Shown: positions 50,677 to 60,626, numbered from the stretch's first letter. The stretch: DNA of 64,000 nt from Acinetobacter chinensis (GCF_002165375.2 NZ_CP032134.1:2356001-2420000); one strand, 5' to 3'. Notes: generated from the letters alone by a model not told the origin. Program-made: numbers and translations.

Positions 50677-51459
50677 ATGCTGAAATCTTACAGACAGACT
50701 GCTGTCCTTTGGCTGAGCCTGCTGTTTTTCATAACAGCTGTTCAGGCAGAGGTGAAAGTATTTGAACCTTCTTTCCCTGCTTTCAATGCACAAAGCTATC
50801 AGCAACGAAGTTTTAAAACCGAGCGGATAGGAACGGCTCATTTTAAAAACAATGTACAGATTCCTGTCGAAGGCATTGCCATACTTAACCCTTTGAATGA
50901 CATTCCAAAATATTACCGTACATATAAGCCCTGCACAGACCAGCAGCCCTGTCGCTATGATTTTACTTTGCCGGCTCAATCTATCGGTCATTTTAAAATT
51001 GTTATTTTCCCCAATATTGGAGCCATACTCGCACCCGTTTCATGGCAAGTGATCGAAGCCGATATGGGACCCTCAGGCGTTGCTTCAGCATTACTCATGA
51101 GCCCTGACCGCAAAGAAGCAATTGAGATCTATAATTCATCTGCCTGTATGGGCTGTGGCATGCCTTATGCAAGCCTGTACTTTCCTGAAGTTTTAAAAGA
51201 AAGTGTGGAAAATGAATTTGGTGGCTATGTAGATCAGCATAAATATCTGAATATTGTCCGGGCAAATCCACACAAAGTTTTATTCAGCTTTAAAAATCCG
51301 GCTTATCCTGCAAAATCACATGGCATCGCACTGTATTCAGATAATGAAATCACCAATTATCAGAATATCACTGTGCATTTACTGCCGGAACATCAGGCTC
51401 AGGCAAGGACTGTACTCAATTTCTTTCCCTTTAAAAATCAGTTTAATTTTTTAAAATAA
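50677..51459 (+). CDS. DUF4850-like exported protein
   Basis: A 260-residue protein with a cleavable signal (LWLSLLFFITAVQAE) and a beta-rich body with two Cys pairs (CTDQQPC, CMGCG). The pattern (HFKIVIFPNIGAILAPVSWQVIEADMGPSGVAS) matches DUF4850 proteins. Likely periplasmic, function unknown. Confidence 0.75.
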   Translation: MLKSYRQTAVLWLSLLFFITAVQAEVKVFEPSFPAFNAQSYQQRSFKTERIGTAHFKNNVQIPVEGIAILNPLNDIPKYYRTYKPCTDQQPCRYDFTLPAQSIGHFKIVIFPNIGAILAPVSWQVIEADMGPSGVASALLMSPDRKEAIEIYNSSACMGCGMPYASLYFPEVLKESVENEFGGYVDQHKYLNIVRANPHKVLFSFKNPAYPAKSHGIALYSDNEITNYQNITVHLLPEHQAQARTVLNFFPFKNQFNFLK

Positions 51460-51566
51460 TGAACTGAAGTGCGTTGCTGTATGAGACTTAAATTTTGACC
51501 AGGACTGATTTCTGCTTTATATTTCATCAAACAAAGAAATAACAGTCATCTGCATGGAGAGCCACA

Positions 51567-52013
51567 ATGAAAACTGTCACCGAATGGTTTGATGAGTACA
51601 GCGAAAGTCACCAGAATCCGACCAACAAAGCGATTCATTGGGTCTGCGTCCCAGCAATTCTGTTTTCAATTATTGGAATTATTGCCCAGTTCAATGCCAT
51701 GCTCACCGCTCTGATCATTGTTCTGACCCTGGTATTTTATGCCCGTATGGATATTGTACTTGCCGTTGCAATGGCGGCTCTGCTTTTTGTTATGGCCTGG
51801 CTGATCATCATTCTGCCGGTTGGAAAAGGGTTTTATCTGGGACTTTTTGTCGTGGCATGGATCGGGCAGTTTTATGGTCACAAAGTTGAAGGTAAAAAGC
51901 CATCATTCTTTAAAGACCTCCAGTTCCTCCTGATTGGCCCTGTATGGTGCATGGATGCATATTTAGCCAAAGTACTACCGAACTGGAAAACACGCCAGAA
52001 AGAAGCGTTTTAA
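51567..52013 (+). CDS. Mpo1-like (DUF962) membrane protein
   Basis: A 148-residue inner-membrane protein with four segments. The conserved His residues (SHQNPTNKAIHWVCVP near residue 20 and YGHKVEGKKPSFFKDLQFLLIGPVW near residue 110) match Mpo1-like proteins, which in yeast are iron-dependent dioxygenases of 2-hydroxy fatty acids. Activity here is inferred only. Confidence 0.85.
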   Translation: MKTVTEWFDEYSESHQNPTNKAIHWVCVPAILFSIIGIIAQFNAMLTALIIVLTLVFYARMDIVLAVAMAALLFVMAWLIIILPVGKGFYLGLFVVAWIGQFYGHKVEGKKPSFFKDLQFLLIGPVWCMDAYLAKVLPNWKTRQKEAF

Positions 52014-52027
52014 CGCAAATAAACAGC

Positions 52028-52057
52028 AAGGGCAGATTTTCATGACATTCTGCCCTT
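52028..52057. terminator. Possible shared hairpin between convergent genes
   Basis: AAGGGCAGA and TCTGCCCTT pair around a 12-base loop between the Mpo1-like gene and convergent azlD. The T runs are weak. Confidence 0.5.
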
Positions 52058-52085
52058 CTGTGAGTTTATTTCAATTCAATTCTGC

Positions 52086-52400
52086 TCAGGATAATGCAAA
52101 ATTCAGCGTGTAAAAACACAACAGACTAAGTGCCAGACTCCATAAAATTTTGCGGATGAACAAAGCAAAAATAATAGTACAGACAGCAGCAATAAAATAA
52201 GGATCCAGTGGAATCTGTCTGAACTGTCCTTCATTAAAAAATACAATCGGAGCGCAGATCGCTGTCAGTAAACAGGGGGCAGAATATTTCAACATCTGTT
52301 CAAAAACATGCGGTAAACGGATGGCAACCTTGGGTTCCAGAAAAAAATAACGGTTCGCAAAGACAATCAGTGCAAGTGTCAGCAATAAAAACCAGCTCAT
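52086..52400 (-). CDS. azlD: Branched-chain amino acid exporter subunit AzlD
   Basis: A 104-residue membrane protein with three or four segments (FLLLTLALIVFANRYFF, CLLTAICAPIVFF). It is the small partner of AzlC and overlaps it by four bases. Together they export branched-chain amino acids and analogues. Confidence 0.85.
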   Translation of the reverse strand: MSWFLLLTLALIVFANRYFFLEPKVAIRLPHVFEQMLKYSAPCLLTAICAPIVFFNEGQFRQIPLDPYFIAAVCTIIFALFIRKILWSLALSLLCFYTLNFALS

Positions 52401-53185
52401 TGATCCTGCCCCTCTTTCGGCTGTTTTTCCTTTATAACTTCAGGTTGTATCTGAGCTGAGTTATTTTTATTGAACAGCTTAGCAGTCAGTGCAGCACTTG
52501 CCATACCAGTCAAACCTGCCAGTACTGTGCCCGAGTCCATCTGTAAATATTTAAAAACCAGACAACTGATCAGTGTCACTACAACCCCGACAACCGTGGC
52601 AACATTTTTAATTAATGGCACAATAATCAGAATGAACACGGCAACAATAGAAAAATCCAGGTGCAGACTTTCCAGATCAGGAATAGCATTTGCCAGTACA
52701 ATCCCCATCAGACTGAACAGACACCAGCTCAGATAAAAGCACAGTCCTGCCCCAAACAGATAGGCAAAAGTCCGTGGCTGACTTTTAGCCATCCCGACAG
52801 CAAAGAGTTCATCCGTAAGCAGAAAACCTATGCCCAGTCGCTTTCCTAAGGAAAAGTGCTGCACATCTGAACGAAAACTCAGTGCATAAATCAGGTGCTG
52901 AGTGGTTAAAAAGAAAATCGTGATGATGATTGTGATTGCAGAAGCATCAGACATGACCAGACCTAAACTGACCAACTGAGCCGCCCCTGCAAAAATAACC
53001 GAGGACATGGCAAACGATTGAGCAAAACTCAGTCCAGCATTGACCGCCATGGAACCTGCCAGGATTCCCCACGGCAAAACAGCTATGGATAAGGGTAAAA
53101 TATCAAGTGCCCCCTGTCTGAATGCTTTAAATGGCTGGTGCTCAGGAGAGGAGAAATTTGATGAATAAGAAGTATGATCGGTCAT
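52397..53185 (-). CDS. azlC: Branched-chain amino acid exporter subunit AzlC
   Basis: A 262-residue protein with about six membrane segments. The family motifs DILPLSIAVLPWGILAGSMAV, FAGAAQLVSLGL and TQHLIYALSFR are clear. It forms the permease with AzlD. An AraC-type regulator gene lies 119 bases upstream on the same strand. Confidence 0.88.
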   Translation of the reverse strand: MTDHTSYSSNFSSPEHQPFKAFRQGALDILPLSIAVLPWGILAGSMAVNAGLSFAQSFAMSSVIFAGAAQLVSLGLVMSDASAITIIITIFFLTTQHLIYALSFRSDVQHFSLGKRLGIGFLLTDELFAVGMAKSQPRTFAYLFGAGLCFYLSWCLFSLMGIVLANAIPDLESLHLDFSIVAVFILIIVPLIKNVATVVGVVVTLISCLVFKYLQMDSGTVLAGLTGMASAALTAKLFNKNNSAQIQPEVIKEKQPKEGQDQ

Positions 53186-53303
53186 ATCAACAATGATGCA
53201 CTCGATTGTTACACTGAATGAGCTTCAGTCTGCATCATCCATTGTTTTTCCGCTTGTACAAAATTGCTGTTTTGATATAGCCGCTTAAAAATACCGCCTT
53301 TTA

Positions 53304-54149
53304 TCAAGCTTTCAAGGCATCAGGATTCAGATGTGTCAGATATTGCGATGGCGTTACGCCCACTGCTTTTTTAAAATGACGGTTGAAATGGCTCTGATCT
53401 GAAAATCCCAGATGCTGTGCAGTCAAAGCAATTCCCTGCCCCTGTTTCAGCAGTTTCTGGGCTTTGTGCAAGCGCACCTGGATCAGCCATGCATGGGGTG
53501 GTAAACCTGTATGCTTTTTAAATTCTCTTAAAAAGTGCCAGGGACTTAGTGAAACATATTCAGCAAGCTCGGTCAGACTGAAATTCCGCTCAGGGAAATT
53601 CCGTATCAGCTCTTTGACCACTTCTATTTTTCGCTGAGCCTCAGCTAAAATCCTGGGACTGGGTTTTGCTCTTGCATGACGGTGAATTAAGACTGCAAGT
53701 GTGGACAGATACATACTTTCCTTCAGCAGAGCATTATCTTTTTGTTCAAATAAATCAAACAGCAAACTCAACTGTTGTGAAAGCCCAACATCATGGATGA
53801 CCGCATCTGGAAACCACGGCACTGTATTTTTATGAGTGAAAAAATCCTGGCTGATATCCAGCAACATTTCAGGTGTAGGATAAATTGCACGATATTTCCA
53901 ACCGGTTTCCACTGCCGAAGAACCTGTATGAATTTCATCAGCATTGACCAAAATAATGTCGCCTTTGGGTGCAGTGTGCAAAGCACCTGAACGAAAGAAA
54001 CTTTGGGCGCCATCTTCAATAATGCCGATGCAGTAGCCTTCATGTACATGCCTTGAAAACTGTTTCTGACGGTACTGTGCTTTAAGCAGCTCCAGACCAC
54101 CCAGTTCCTGTAAATGCAGGAAATCCACCTGTTCAAACGGAACGCTCAT
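53304..54149 (-). CDS. AraC-family transcriptional regulator
   Basis: A 281-residue regulator with an N-terminal cupin-type sensor (HVHEGYCIGIIEDGAQSFFRSGALH, PKGDIILVNADEIH) and a C-terminal double HTH (FSLTELAEYVSLSPWHFLREFKKHTG and IALTAQHLGFSDQSHFNRHFKKAVG). The position suggests control of azlCD. Confidence 0.88.
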   Translation of the reverse strand: MSVPFEQVDFLHLQELGGLELLKAQYRQKQFSRHVHEGYCIGIIEDGAQSFFRSGALHTAPKGDIILVNADEIHTGSSAVETGWKYRAIYPTPEMLLDISQDFFTHKNTVPWFPDAVIHDVGLSQQLSLLFDLFEQKDNALLKESMYLSTLAVLIHRHARAKPSPRILAEAQRKIEVVKELIRNFPERNFSLTELAEYVSLSPWHFLREFKKHTGLPPHAWLIQVRLHKAQKLLKQGQGIALTAQHLGFSDQSHFNRHFKKAVGVTPSQYLTHLNPDALKA

Positions 54150-54269
54150 ATCTGCCTTTGCTTCAAATGGTTCAGCACACTGAAATAAATCATGACGGGA
54201 AAAACAGAATCTGTATAGAACAAAATTGCGTTCTGAAAAATCAGGTGATCTGAATCACCCACCCAATGT

Positions 54270-54845
54270 TTACTGATAGGTCAGGCCATTATGCTTCAGC
54301 CAGCCATCTTCATGACGCTTCTGAGGATCATGATGCGTCCAGTGAATCACCCCACCCTGATGACTGTATTCATATTCACCAAAAAATTCGACTGTATCGC
54401 CTTTCTTTAAGTTTTCAATACGCGGGGCCAGATCAATATTATGTGCAACCAGCACAGTTAAGCCATTATCCAGTTTTAAAATAAACTTCTGATGCCTTGA
54501 ACCTTCATTATCATCGCGTAAAACAGCTTTGACCGTTCCTGCCGACTGCACCTGTACATTGCTGAGTTTTCGCTGAAAAGACTGTTGAATGACCTGTGAG
54601 CCATGACGGTTCTGACTGCTGTTCTGTTGATACTGATGCTGTGTTTGCTGATCCTGATCTTTTTTATTCTGCTGCTCTGTTCGTTGTTCAGTCTGCACCT
54701 GTTCCAGCTGCTTCGTCTCAGTACGACTGTCCTGCGATGAATGCTGTTCTGACTGATCTGTCGGCTGATTCAGATCAATACCGAAATAAGCAGCCACCAG
54801 CAGTGCAATCGTTGCACCAATACCCAGATGTGTTTTATTTGCCAT
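54270..54845 (-). CDS. DUF3465-like exported protein
   Basis: A 191-residue protein. An N-terminal segment (IGATIALLVAAYFGI) anchors it. A Gln/Ser/Lys-rich linker of about 60 residues follows. The C-terminal 100 residues (VLRDDNEGSRHQKFILKLDNG, GVIHWTHHDP) match DUF3465. It is likely periplasmic with an OB-like fold; function unknown. Confidence 0.75.
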   Translation of the reverse strand: MANKTHLGIGATIALLVAAYFGIDLNQPTDQSEQHSSQDSRTETKQLEQVQTEQRTEQQNKKDQDQQTQHQYQQNSSQNRHGSQVIQQSFQRKLSNVQVQSAGTVKAVLRDDNEGSRHQKFILKLDNGLTVLVAHNIDLAPRIENLKKGDTVEFFGEYEYSHQGGVIHWTHHDPQKRHEDGWLKHNGLTYQ

Positions 54846-54929
54846 AACTACAGATACAATATCAATTTTATATTGAGCATTATAGAAGCTCAGTCATATT
54901 TGTCCGTATGGTTTTTTAATTTTCATACA

Positions 54930-54956
54930 AAAAACCCCTCTAAAAGAGGGGTTTTT
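54930..54956 (-). terminator. Terminator of the rpsB-tsf operon
   Basis: AAAACCCCTC-TAAAA-GAGGGGTTTT with a T run on the minus strand, 23 bases after the tsf stop. Confidence 0.9.
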
Positions 54957-54978
54957 CAATTTCACTGAAACAGTAAAA

Positions 54979-55857
54979 TTATTGTGCAGCAGCAGCCTGA
55001 GCAGCAGCAACTTCATCAGCGAAGCTCATTTCTGCTTTTTTCTCAATACCTTCACCTACTTCGAAGCGAACGAACTGAGCAACATTTGTTGCAGTTGCTT
55101 TAAGAACGTCAGCAACTTTCTTGTCGTTGTCGATTACGTACATTTGACGTTCAAGAACAACTTCGTTCAGGTATTTTTCAACCGAACCAGATACCATTTT
55201 TTCAACGATGTTTGCTGGCTTGCCAGATTCAATTGCTTTAGCTTCAGCAATTTCTTTCTCTTTAGCAACAAGTTCAGCAGAAACGCCTTCAGCTGTAACA
55301 GCAACAGGATTGAACGCAGCAACGTGCATTGCAATACCTTTACCAGTTTCAGCAGAACCTGTGTAAGAAACAACAACACCAATTTTTAAACCGTGTTTGT
55401 AAACAGCAAGGTTTTCACCTTCAACGATTGCAGCACGACGAACCTGGATGTTTTCACCGATTTTTTGAACAAGTGCAATACGCGCTTCTTCAACAGTGTG
55501 GCCATCAGCAAGTTTAAGTTCTGCAATTTTAGCAGCATCAATTTCGTTTGCAGCAAGTGCAGCAGCAGCAACCTGTGCAGAGAAACCAGCAAAGTTTTCG
55601 TCTTTAGCAACGAAGTCAGTCTGACAGTTTACTTCAAGAAGAATAGCTTTATTGCCTTCCTGAGCAATTGTGATCGCGCCGTCAGCAGCAATGTTACCTG
55701 CTTTTTTAGCAGCTTTAGCCTGACCTGATTTACGAAGATTATCAATCGCCAATTCAACGTCACCGCCTGCTTCTGTCAATGCTTTTTTGCATTCCATCAT
55801 AGCAAGACCAGTACGGTCACGTAATTCTTTTACCATGCTCGCAGTAACTGCAGTCAT
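54979..55857 (-). CDS. tsf: Elongation factor Ts
   Basis: A 292-residue nucleotide exchange factor for EF-Tu. The N-terminal VKELRDRTGLAMMECKKALTEAGGDVELAIDNLRKSG is diagnostic, and FVAKDENF is the core motif contacting EF-Tu. It follows rpsB after a 142-base gap holding an attenuator. Confidence 0.98.
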   Translation of the reverse strand: MTAVTASMVKELRDRTGLAMMECKKALTEAGGDVELAIDNLRKSGQAKAAKKAGNIAADGAITIAQEGNKAILLEVNCQTDFVAKDENFAGFSAQVAAAALAANEIDAAKIAELKLADGHTVEEARIALVQKIGENIQVRRAAIVEGENLAVYKHGLKIGVVVSYTGSAETGKGIAMHVAAFNPVAVTAEGVSAELVAKEKEIAEAKAIESGKPANIVEKMVSGSVEKYLNEVVLERQMYVIDNDKKVADVLKATATNVAQFVRFEVGEGIEKKAEMSFADEVAAAQAAAAQ

Positions 55858-55899
55858 GTTGTTCTCCTAAATACGGTAGAATAATGAATCTGTTGAACA

Positions 55900-55932
55900 A
55901 AAACGGCTCAAACCTGAAATCTGAGCCGTTTT
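55900..55932 (-). terminator. Attenuator between rpsB and tsf
   Basis: AAAACGGCTCA pairs perfectly with TGAGCCGTTTT around an 11-base loop, with a T run on the minus strand. Partial termination here would set more S2 than EF-Ts message, as known at this junction in Escherichia coli. Confidence 0.75.
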
Positions 55933-55999
55933 GCTTGATTGACGCTTAATTTGCCACTGTTACATGTCGCAAAAATGACAAGTCTGCGTCAAAAACGCA

Positions 56000-56752
56000 T
56001 TAAGCTTCTGGAGCTTCTTTCGCAGCTTCTTCGCCTTTAGCCTGAGCATTAGACTGAGTTTGCGCATATTCTTTACCAGCAATAATCGCATCAGCCATAG
56101 CAGAAGCATAAAGTGTTACAGCACGGATCGCATCATCGTTACCAGGAATAACGAAATCTACGTTATCTGGGTTAGAGTTTGTATCAACGATACCGATTAC
56201 AGGAATACCAAGGTTCTTAGCTTCTTTAATTGCAATCGCTTCGTGATCAACGTCGATGATGAACAATGCGTCAGGTAAACCACCCATGTTCTTAACACCG
56301 CCAAGACCACGTTCAAGTTTTTCCATTTCACGAGTACGTTCTAAAGCTTCACGTTTAGTAAGCTTAGCAAAAGTACCGTCAGTAGATTGAGTCTGAAGGT
56401 CTTTTAAACGGTTGATTGACTGACGAAGAGTTTTCCAGTTAGTCAACATACCACCCAACCAGCGGTGATCTACATATGGCTGACCAGCGCGTTGAGCTTG
56501 TTCACGGATAATTGCAGAAGCAGCACGTTTAGTACCAACGAACAATACTTTGTTCTTTTTGCTTGCAAGGTTATTAACAAAGTTCAGAGCATCGTTTAAC
56601 GCAGGAACAGTGTGCTCAAGGTTAATGATGTGAATTTTGTTACGCGCACCAAAAATATACTGACGCATTTTTGGGTTCCAGAAACGAGTCTGGTGACCGA
56701 AGTGAGCGCCTGCTTGAAGAAGGTCGCGCATGCTTACGTTGTAATCTGCCAT
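56000..56752 (-). CDS. rpsB: 30S ribosomal protein S2
   Basis: A 250-residue ribosomal protein: MADYNVSMRDLLQAGAHFGH, the segment WNPKMRQYIFGARNKIHIINL and GGMLTNWKTLRQSI are diagnostic. The ATG at 56752 has AAGG upstream. Longer in-frame starts lie in the leader RNA. It is divergent from map. Confidence 0.98.
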   Translation of the reverse strand: MADYNVSMRDLLQAGAHFGHQTRFWNPKMRQYIFGARNKIHIINLEHTVPALNDALNFVNNLASKKNKVLFVGTKRAASAIIREQAQRAGQPYVDHRWLGGMLTNWKTLRQSINRLKDLQTQSTDGTFAKLTKREALERTREMEKLERGLGGVKNMGGLPDALFIIDVDHEAIAIKEAKNLGIPVIGIVDTNSNPDNVDFVIPGNDDAIRAVTLYASAMADAIIAGKEYAQTQSNAQAKGEEAAKEAPEA

Positions 56753-56850
56753 TTTCTTTACCTTAAAGTTTGGGTTAGGCCTCCATATATCCGCATTCTC
56801 CACCCTTTCAGGCACCCAGAGAAATGTGACGATATATGTGCGGATTTTTT
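56753..56850 (-). promoter_or_regulatory. rpsB leader, likely S2-binding autoregulatory RNA
   Basis: The 100 bases before the rpsB start contain conserved-looking blocks on the minus strand: CTGGGTGCC, GGGTGGAG, GCGGATATATGGAGGC, TAACCC. Gammaproteobacterial rpsB leaders bind S2 and repress the operon. The match is from memory of that motif. Confidence 0.5.
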
Positions 56851-56962
56851 AATACCCTGTTCTATCAAAGTTCATGAAATATATTCACGAAAAAGCATTT
56901 GATAAAATGGGCGGCTATTTATACCATAGTCACATACAAATTTCCAAAAGTTTTTAGAGATC

Positions 56963-57790
56963 ATGAACACTACTTACGAAGCTCCACGTCGATTAATTAA
57001 AACCCCAGATGAAATTGAAAAAATGCGTGTGGCGGGACGACTGGCGGCAGAAGTGCTGGATATGATCAAACCGCATATCAAACCAGGTGTTTCAACACTT
57101 GAACTGGATACGATCTGTCATGACTGGATTGTCAATAAACAGGAAGCCATTCCTGCCTGTTTAGGCTACGGCGCGGCACCAGGTCGTCCTGCTTTTCAGC
57201 ATGTAATCTGCACATCTGTCAACCACGTGGTCTGTCACGGAATTCCTTCAGAAAGTAAAATTCTGAAAAAAGGCGATATTCTGAATATTGATGTGACTGT
57301 CATTAAAGATGGTTACCACGGCGATACCAACATGATGTACATCGTGGGTGGTGAAACGTCCATTCTTGCAGACCGTCTGTGCAAAGTGGCTCAGGAAGCC
57401 ATGTATCGTGGCATGGAAACGGTGAAACCTGGTTCAACCATTGGTGATATTGGTGCTGCGATTCAGAAATATGTGGAATCTGAACGTTTTGGTGTAGTCC
57501 GTGAGTATTGTGGTCACGGGATTGGTACAGTTTTCCATGACGAACCACAGGTTTTACATTATGGTCAGGGCAACAGTGGTATGGTGCTGGAAGAAGGCAT
57601 GACATTTACTATTGAACCGATGGTCAACGGTGGTGACTGGAAAACCAAACTTCTGGGAGACAAATGGACAGTGGTCACCAAAGATCACAGCCTTTCTGCT
57701 CAGTATGAACATACGCTGCTTGTAACAAAGACAGGTGTGGAAGTCCTGACTGCGCGTCCTGAAGAAGACCTGAGCCGTTTCAACAAATAA
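56963..57790 (+). CDS. map: Methionine aminopeptidase, type I
   Basis: A 275-residue metalloenzyme that removes the initiator Met. KTPDEIEKMRVAGRLAAEVLDMI opens the fold. Metal ligands lie in NIDVTVIKDGYHGDTN, HGIGTVFHDEP, FTIEPMV and QYEHTLLVT. It is the expected neighbour of rpsB. Confidence 0.97.
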   Translation: MNTTYEAPRRLIKTPDEIEKMRVAGRLAAEVLDMIKPHIKPGVSTLELDTICHDWIVNKQEAIPACLGYGAAPGRPAFQHVICTSVNHVVCHGIPSESKILKKGDILNIDVTVIKDGYHGDTNMMYIVGGETSILADRLCKVAQEAMYRGMETVKPGSTIGDIGAAIQKYVESERFGVVREYCGHGIGTVFHDEPQVLHYGQGNSGMVLEEGMTFTIEPMVNGGDWKTKLLGDKWTVVTKDHSLSAQYEHTLLVTKTGVEVLTARPEEDLSRFNK

Positions 57791-57817
57791 CATATTCATA
57801 TTTTCATACATAAATCA

Positions 57818-57842
57818 ATGGCTGCTTCGGCAGCCATTTTTT
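57818..57842 (+). terminator. Terminator of map
   Basis: ATGGCTGC-TTCG-GCAGCCAT followed by T, 28 bases after the stop. Confidence 0.92.
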
Positions 57843-57986
57843 ATGCTGCAACTATTTGTACAAAAAATGACAACTGTATATAATTAATTTTCAATAACTC
57901 AAATAAATTCATTTCTTTAGATAAATGTAAAATGAATCACAAAAAAGAAATGCAGTAAATAAATAGAATATCCAGGGGAATTCAGG

Positions 57987-59066
57987 ATGAACAAAACCGC
58001 ATTGTTATGTGTTGCTACAGGCTTAACTACACTGTCTGGAGTTACACAAGCCGCAGATTTATCAAAATACTTCAGCATGGAAGCCAAAGGCTTTAAACGT
58101 TTTTCTGTGTCCGCTGGTGCCTTACTCGTGACACCAACAGGTAAAGCCTCGCCTATCCATGCTGGAACTTCCATTTCTGAGGGTTATAAGTCAAAAGTTG
58201 GTGATATTAAAGCAAGTACCGTTATTGCAAACCTTGATCCGAACAGAAAGCCAAATTACCTTGTGGAAGGACTGGTCAAAGTCATTGGCATATTTGGTGG
58301 CAATGTTTCAAGTGGCTTAAGTGGAGACTCTTATGTTTATGGTCTGTCTGGATGGGATAATCCTGGCACAGGTCTTGAAGCAGATGATGTTTTAACACTG
58401 GGTCTGATGAACAGCTATTATTTTACAGACAATATTTCCTTTGAGATGAAAGCCGGGATTCCACCTAAAGTGGATATTAAAGGAAAAGGTCAGATCAATG
58501 CACCATTTGCCGCTGTTGCTTCGCCTATGGGCGGACTGCTTGGCAATCTGACTCTTTCAAACAGCTTACCGATCACCAATCTTGAACAGTCAGACACAGC
58601 AGCAACAGCACGAGCGTGGACACCCGCTTTTGAGTTTCAGTATCACTTCGGAAAAACGGGCGTCAATAAATTCCGTCCCTATGTTGGTGCTGGGCTCATG
58701 TATGCCTACTTTAATGAACTTGAGCTGAATAAAGGTGTTGAACAGGACCTTATTGTTGCTGGTCATATGATTCAGAATATCATCAACAATCAGGCAGGTG
58801 CATCCATTGAGAAAAAAGACTCCAATGGTGTTATGAAAGTTGAACTTGAAGCCACTGATGCATTTGCACCTGTGCTCACCGCTGGATTTACCTACGACTT
58901 TAATGACAAGTGGTATGCAGTTGCATCAGTGTCATATGCCCATCTTAAAAATGAAAGCACCATCAGCGTCATCAATACCAATACAGGTGTTGAACTGATC
59001 AATTCCAAAGCCGAAATTGAAGTGAATCCAATCATGACCTATGCTGGTATTGGCTTCCGTTTTTAA
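57987..59066 (+). CDS. Large OmpW/AlkL-type outer membrane protein 1
   Basis: A 359-residue protein with a signal ending TQAADLS. The C-terminal half has the OmpW pattern (KFRPYVGAGLMYAYFNELEL and FAPVLTAGFTYDFNDKWYAVASVSY) and ends GIGFRF with the terminal Phe needed for barrel assembly. It is about 150 residues longer than usual OmpW because of a long insertion after the first strands. It may let hydrophobic compounds cross the outer membrane. First of three tandem paralogues. Confidence 0.85.
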   Translation: MNKTALLCVATGLTTLSGVTQAADLSKYFSMEAKGFKRFSVSAGALLVTPTGKASPIHAGTSISEGYKSKVGDIKASTVIANLDPNRKPNYLVEGLVKVIGIFGGNVSSGLSGDSYVYGLSGWDNPGTGLEADDVLTLGLMNSYYFTDNISFEMKAGIPPKVDIKGKGQINAPFAAVASPMGGLLGNLTLSNSLPITNLEQSDTAATARAWTPAFEFQYHFGKTGVNKFRPYVGAGLMYAYFNELELNKGVEQDLIVAGHMIQNIINNQAGASIEKKDSNGVMKVELEATDAFAPVLTAGFTYDFNDKWYAVASVSYAHLKNESTISVINTNTGVELINSKAEIEVNPIMTYAGIGFRF

Positions 59067-59089
59067 TCATCATCAGATTCGATAAATCA

Positions 59090-59117
59090 AAAGCGGGAAT
59101 ATCTCCCGCTTTTTTTC
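59090..59117 (+). terminator. Terminator after OmpW-like gene 1
   Basis: AAAGCGGGA with TCCCGCTTT and a T run, 24 bases after the stop. Confidence 0.88.
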
Positions 59118-59295
59118 ACAAAATTTCATATCTTTACAAAAAACCTTGTTGTACGTCATACAGTCTTAACAATTCGCTTTATAAATAACCTCCCCTGACC
59201 TTTTTATAACTTTTTATACACAAATCATTATCTTATTCATTTTAATAATCAATATTCAAAGAAGAATATCAATGAATGGACATGGAGTCCCAGAA

Positions 59296-60432
59296 ATGAA
59301 TAAAACACTGATGTGTATAGCCACCTCATCACTGATGAGCCTGCCTGCACTGAGTCATGCAGATTCACCATATTTCAGCTTAAAAGATGGGGATGGTTTT
59401 AAACGCTTTTCTGTTTCCGCAGGCTGGTTACATGCGATGCCACAAGGTAAAGCCAATCCTGTAAAAGCCAACACAGCCGTTGCAGGTGGTTCTTATGCTG
59501 TGGGTGATGTCAACCTGGATACCGTTTCAAATGCTATTGCTAAAACGCCTGAAGGAGAGAAAGCAAAAGAGAAACTGAATAGTGTTGCCTCTATAGGAAA
59601 AATCGTCGGATTAGTTAAAGACAACATCCTGACTGCAGACATGACCGGAAAAGCACAGATTCACAGTCTGGAAAGCTGGGATAATCCAGGTACGGGCATG
59701 GAAGCAGAAGATGTAGATACTCTTGGCATTATGATGAATTATAACTTCACTGATAATTTATCACTTGAAATCAAAGCTGGAATACCACCAAAAGTCAACA
59801 TTAAAGGTAAGGGGCAGATCAGTGCTCCCATTGTTGGTATAGCCACCCCTGAAGGAAATGTTGGTGGTATTCTGGGACCAATTGCCAACCCCTTAATTAA
59901 TGGTGTTGGGGATATTCCACTTGATGCACAACTTCCAATTACAGATATTTCTCAGGGAGGTAACGCAGCTACTGCAACCGCCTGGTTACCTGCCGCTGAA
60001 ATTCACTATCAGTTTGGTAAGTCAGGTGTAAATAAATTTCGCCCTTATGTCGGTGTAGGCGTCATGTATGCTTATTTTGATAATGTAAAACTTAATTCGG
60101 GTATTAAATCAGATTTGATTACTGCTGGCCATATGATTCAGAATGTTCTGGATGGCAAAGCAGGTGCAGCACTGGAAAAGAAAATATCTTCTGCTGACCC
60201 ACGCGTTAAAGTAAAAGCTGAAGATGTCTTTGCTCCAATTGCAACTATTGGAGCAACTTATGATATTAATGAAAACTGGTTTGCCGTTGGCTCCGTTTCA
60301 TATGCAAAAATGAACAGTGATGCAAAAATTACTGTCAGCGATCAGAATACAGGTAAAGAACTGATTAACGCGACTACCAAAATTGATATTGATCCTGTGA
60401 TTACATATGTAGGTGTTGGCTATCGCTTCTGA
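59296..60432 (+). CDS. Large OmpW/AlkL-type outer membrane protein 2
   Basis: A 378-residue paralogue of the previous gene, with signal LPALSHADSP and the same blocks (DGFKRFSVSAGWLHAM, NIKGKGQISAP, KFRPYVGVGVMYAYF) and C-terminal GVGYRF. GGAG lies upstream of the ATG at 59296; an earlier ATG at 59272 is less likely. It has its own promoter region and terminator, so the copies are regulated separately. Confidence 0.85.
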   Translation: MNKTLMCIATSSLMSLPALSHADSPYFSLKDGDGFKRFSVSAGWLHAMPQGKANPVKANTAVAGGSYAVGDVNLDTVSNAIAKTPEGEKAKEKLNSVASIGKIVGLVKDNILTADMTGKAQIHSLESWDNPGTGMEAEDVDTLGIMMNYNFTDNLSLEIKAGIPPKVNIKGKGQISAPIVGIATPEGNVGGILGPIANPLINGVGDIPLDAQLPITDISQGGNAATATAWLPAAEIHYQFGKSGVNKFRPYVGVGVMYAYFDNVKLNSGIKSDLITAGHMIQNVLDGKAGAALEKKISSADPRVKVKAEDVFAPIATIGATYDINENWFAVGSVSYAKMNSDAKITVSDQNTGKELINATTKIDIDPVITYVGVGYRF

Positions 60433-60450
60433 TATCCGACGTATTCCGTG

Positions 60451-60474
60451 AAGCGGCCTTGCGCCGCTTTTTTT
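60451..60474 (+). terminator. Terminator after OmpW-like gene 2
   Basis: AAGCGGC with GCCGCTT and a T run, 18 bases after the stop. Confidence 0.88.
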
Positions 60475-60626
60475 ATTTCAAATCATGTATATAAAATGTA
60501 AAAAGTCCTGTTCACCCCCCTTTTTCATCTTTTTCGTCCCCTTATTCCAACTGATTCACTTTGTTTTAATGAACTGCATGAGATTACTCATTAATAAAAA
60601 AAATATCAGGACACGGAGTTCCATTG

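Noticed and set aside
55393..55728. Plus-strand frame inside tsf
   Set aside because: Antisense shadow of a universally conserved gene; low-complexity Phe/Ser/Asn-rich translation.
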